Positions 63,227 through 64,000 of a stretch of 64,000 nucleotides of DNA are shown in pieces. The translations under genes were made by a program, and so were the position numbers. Below the pieces are notes generated by a model. The model ran no database searches. It was not told the origin of the DNA and was given only the letters and a program-made list of their open reading frames with translations. The DNA comes from G963668605 sp963668605 (lineage in GTDB: Bacteria; Acidobacteriota; Terriglobia; Bryobacterales; Bryobacteraceae): contig OY764903.1 in assembly GCA_963668605.1 (NCBI GenBank), positions 1,240,001-1,304,000 on the forward strand, in the 5' to 3' direction. Position 1 is the stretch's first letter. Each line of letters begins with the position of its first letter.

Positions 63227-64000
63227 GTGTGCCCAGCATGGGCAGAATCTAATTGGATGAAAGGAGCCAATCGGAGCCGATGAAGGCAACCGTAGCGAAA
63301 CGCAAGGCGTAGCCGCGAGGCGAAGCCGAAAGAAGCGCGTAGCAAACTCTCGACCGTAGGGACACGAACTGGCAGTGAGGCCGGGTGCGGGCGGCAAGCT
63401 GGCGCCAAACAGCGAAGCCCAAAGATCATCAAGACGCATCAGGTACAGCCAGTCGGCACGAGGGGACAGATTCTGCACCTTACCTGGGGAGATCTCTTGC
63501 ATGAGAGTGGAGGAGAAGTCAGCAGAGGCCGTAGTAGCGAAGAAGCCGTTGTAATGACGGTGGAGCGAAGGGCCGAAGGACCAATGCATTGGAGCTAGAG
63601 GAGGAACTGGAGGCCGGCGCAATAAGCGAACTCGAATCGCGGGACGTCACAACTACGGTGGCGAGAGCCCGGGAGTGCTTTCGGATCAGGCGGTGCAGCC
63701 GCGGAAGTCTGAACGCGAGGAGACGATGCCGGAGCTCTGCGAACCTCTCGACGGAGAGCAATGTACGAGACGTTAATGGAAACAGCCGTACGGGACGAGA
63801 ACTACGCGCAAGCGCTGGCGGCGGTGAAACGCAACCGGGGAGCGGCGGGTATCGATCGGATGACGACGGCGCAACTGGAATCGCATCTTCAGGCGAACTG
63901 GTGGATCCTCAAAGACAAACTTCTGAAGGGGACCTACGTTCCAAGTCCCGTGAGGCGTGTAGAGATACCGAAGCCAAGCGGGGGCACGCGGACACTGGGC
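63227..64000 (+). mobile_element. Group II intron, 5' part, continues beyond the window
   Basis: The ribozyme 5' end is read as GTGTGCCCAGCATGGGC starting at 63227, close to the GUGCG/GUGYG start of bacterial group II introns and with the CCCAGCATGGG stem. About 530 structured, G- and A-rich bases (domains I-III and the start of IV) precede the reverse transcriptase start. The 3' part with domains V and VI lies outside. Positions 63147-63226 are the 5' exon side, with no gene seen. Confidence 0.8.
63761..64000 (+). CDS. ltrA: Group II intron reverse transcriptase/maturase, N-terminal part only
   Basis: An ATG at 63761 opens a frame that is still open at the right edge (80 codons). It reads MYETLMETAVRDENYAQALA, AVKRNRGAAGIDRMTTAQLE, LKDKLLKGTYVPSPVRRVEI, then PKPSGGTRTLG. 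This is the RT-0/RT-1 start of group II intron reverse transcriptases (RNKGAAGVDG, GTY-P-PVRRVEIPK--GG-R-LG). It would splice and mobilise the host intron. It sits in domain IV as expected. Confidence 0.92.
   Translation, partial: MYETLMETAVRDENYAQALAAVKRNRGAAGIDRMTTAQLESHLQANWWILKDKLLKGTYVPSPVRRVEIPKPSGGTRTLG

Noticed and set aside
63227..64000. Retron or diversity-generating reverse transcriptase
   Set aside because: The RT N-terminus has group II intron features and follows an intron 5' signature. No template/variable repeat pair or retron RNA was seen.

Overview
The window looks like chromosomal DNA of an Acidobacteriota member close to the Bryobacteraceae/Solibacter group. This is inferred from family content. 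It has two very large TonB-dependent receptors with an N-terminal carboxypeptidase-regulatory-like domain (1077 and about 1167 residues). It also has many Tat-exported sulfatases and glycoside hydrolases, stand-alone pseudo-receiver proteins, a TIGR03437-type C-terminal remnant, and a single-span regulator-like protein with a conserved acidobacterial N-terminus. No rRNA, tRNA or CRISPR array was recognised.

Layout. 1-6.3 kb: a GH2 enzyme (minus, runs off the left edge) divergent from a sulfatase and a clan GH-A hydrolase. 6.3-13.9 kb: a large TonB-dependent receptor, a GH29 alpha-L-fucosidase, a small glycine-rich membrane protein, and broken fragments of transposases and a sulfatase. 14-23.6 kb: signalling and envelope genes. 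These are a UhpB/NarL-type histidine kinase and response regulator, two pseudo-receivers whose phosphoacceptor Asp is Glu, an HlyD-type adaptor, an HtrA protease, two PEGA-domain paralogues, a STAS protein and an exported helical protein. 23.7-34.2 kb: a second glycan block with GH43, a one-TM regulator-like protein, a decayed GH2 gene, a sulfatase and a second TonB receptor, then a PKD-domain secreted protein and a TIGR03437 remnant. 34.3-40.9 kb: a minus-strand MoxR/Bat operon (MoxR, DUF58, DUF4381-like, two VWA proteins, TPR) extended by a PHP-like hydrolase and an exported O-methyltransferase. 41-46.4 kb: an agarase-like GH-A hydrolase, a TIGR02391-like protein, a RelE/AbrB-type toxin-antitoxin pair and a GH51-like arabinofuranosidase. 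47.2-50.2 kb: an Mla-type lipid transporter (permease, ATPase, and an MCE protein fused to an OmpA-like domain). 50.5-54.7 kb: tetraheme cytochrome, 4Fe-4S ferredoxin, NrfD-type quinol subunit and a polytopic membrane protein. 55-57.8 kb: a xylose-isomerase-like TIM barrel and an enolase-superfamily dehydratase. 58.1-64 kb: a mobile-element pile-up with an IS630 element, two different IS1634-type elements back to back, and the 5' part of a group II intron with its reverse transcriptase running off the right edge.

How it works together. The two receptors, two sulfatases, GH2, GH29, GH43, GH51-like and two GH-A hydrolases read as a dispersed locus for import and breakdown of a fucose/arabinose-containing, probably sulfated polysaccharide. 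The isomerase and enolase-superfamily enzymes could act on the released sugars. The Bat operon, Mla system, HtrA and PEGA proteins serve the cell envelope. A striking secondary feature is the density of gene remnants: at least ten broken genes can be read, several beside an intact relative.
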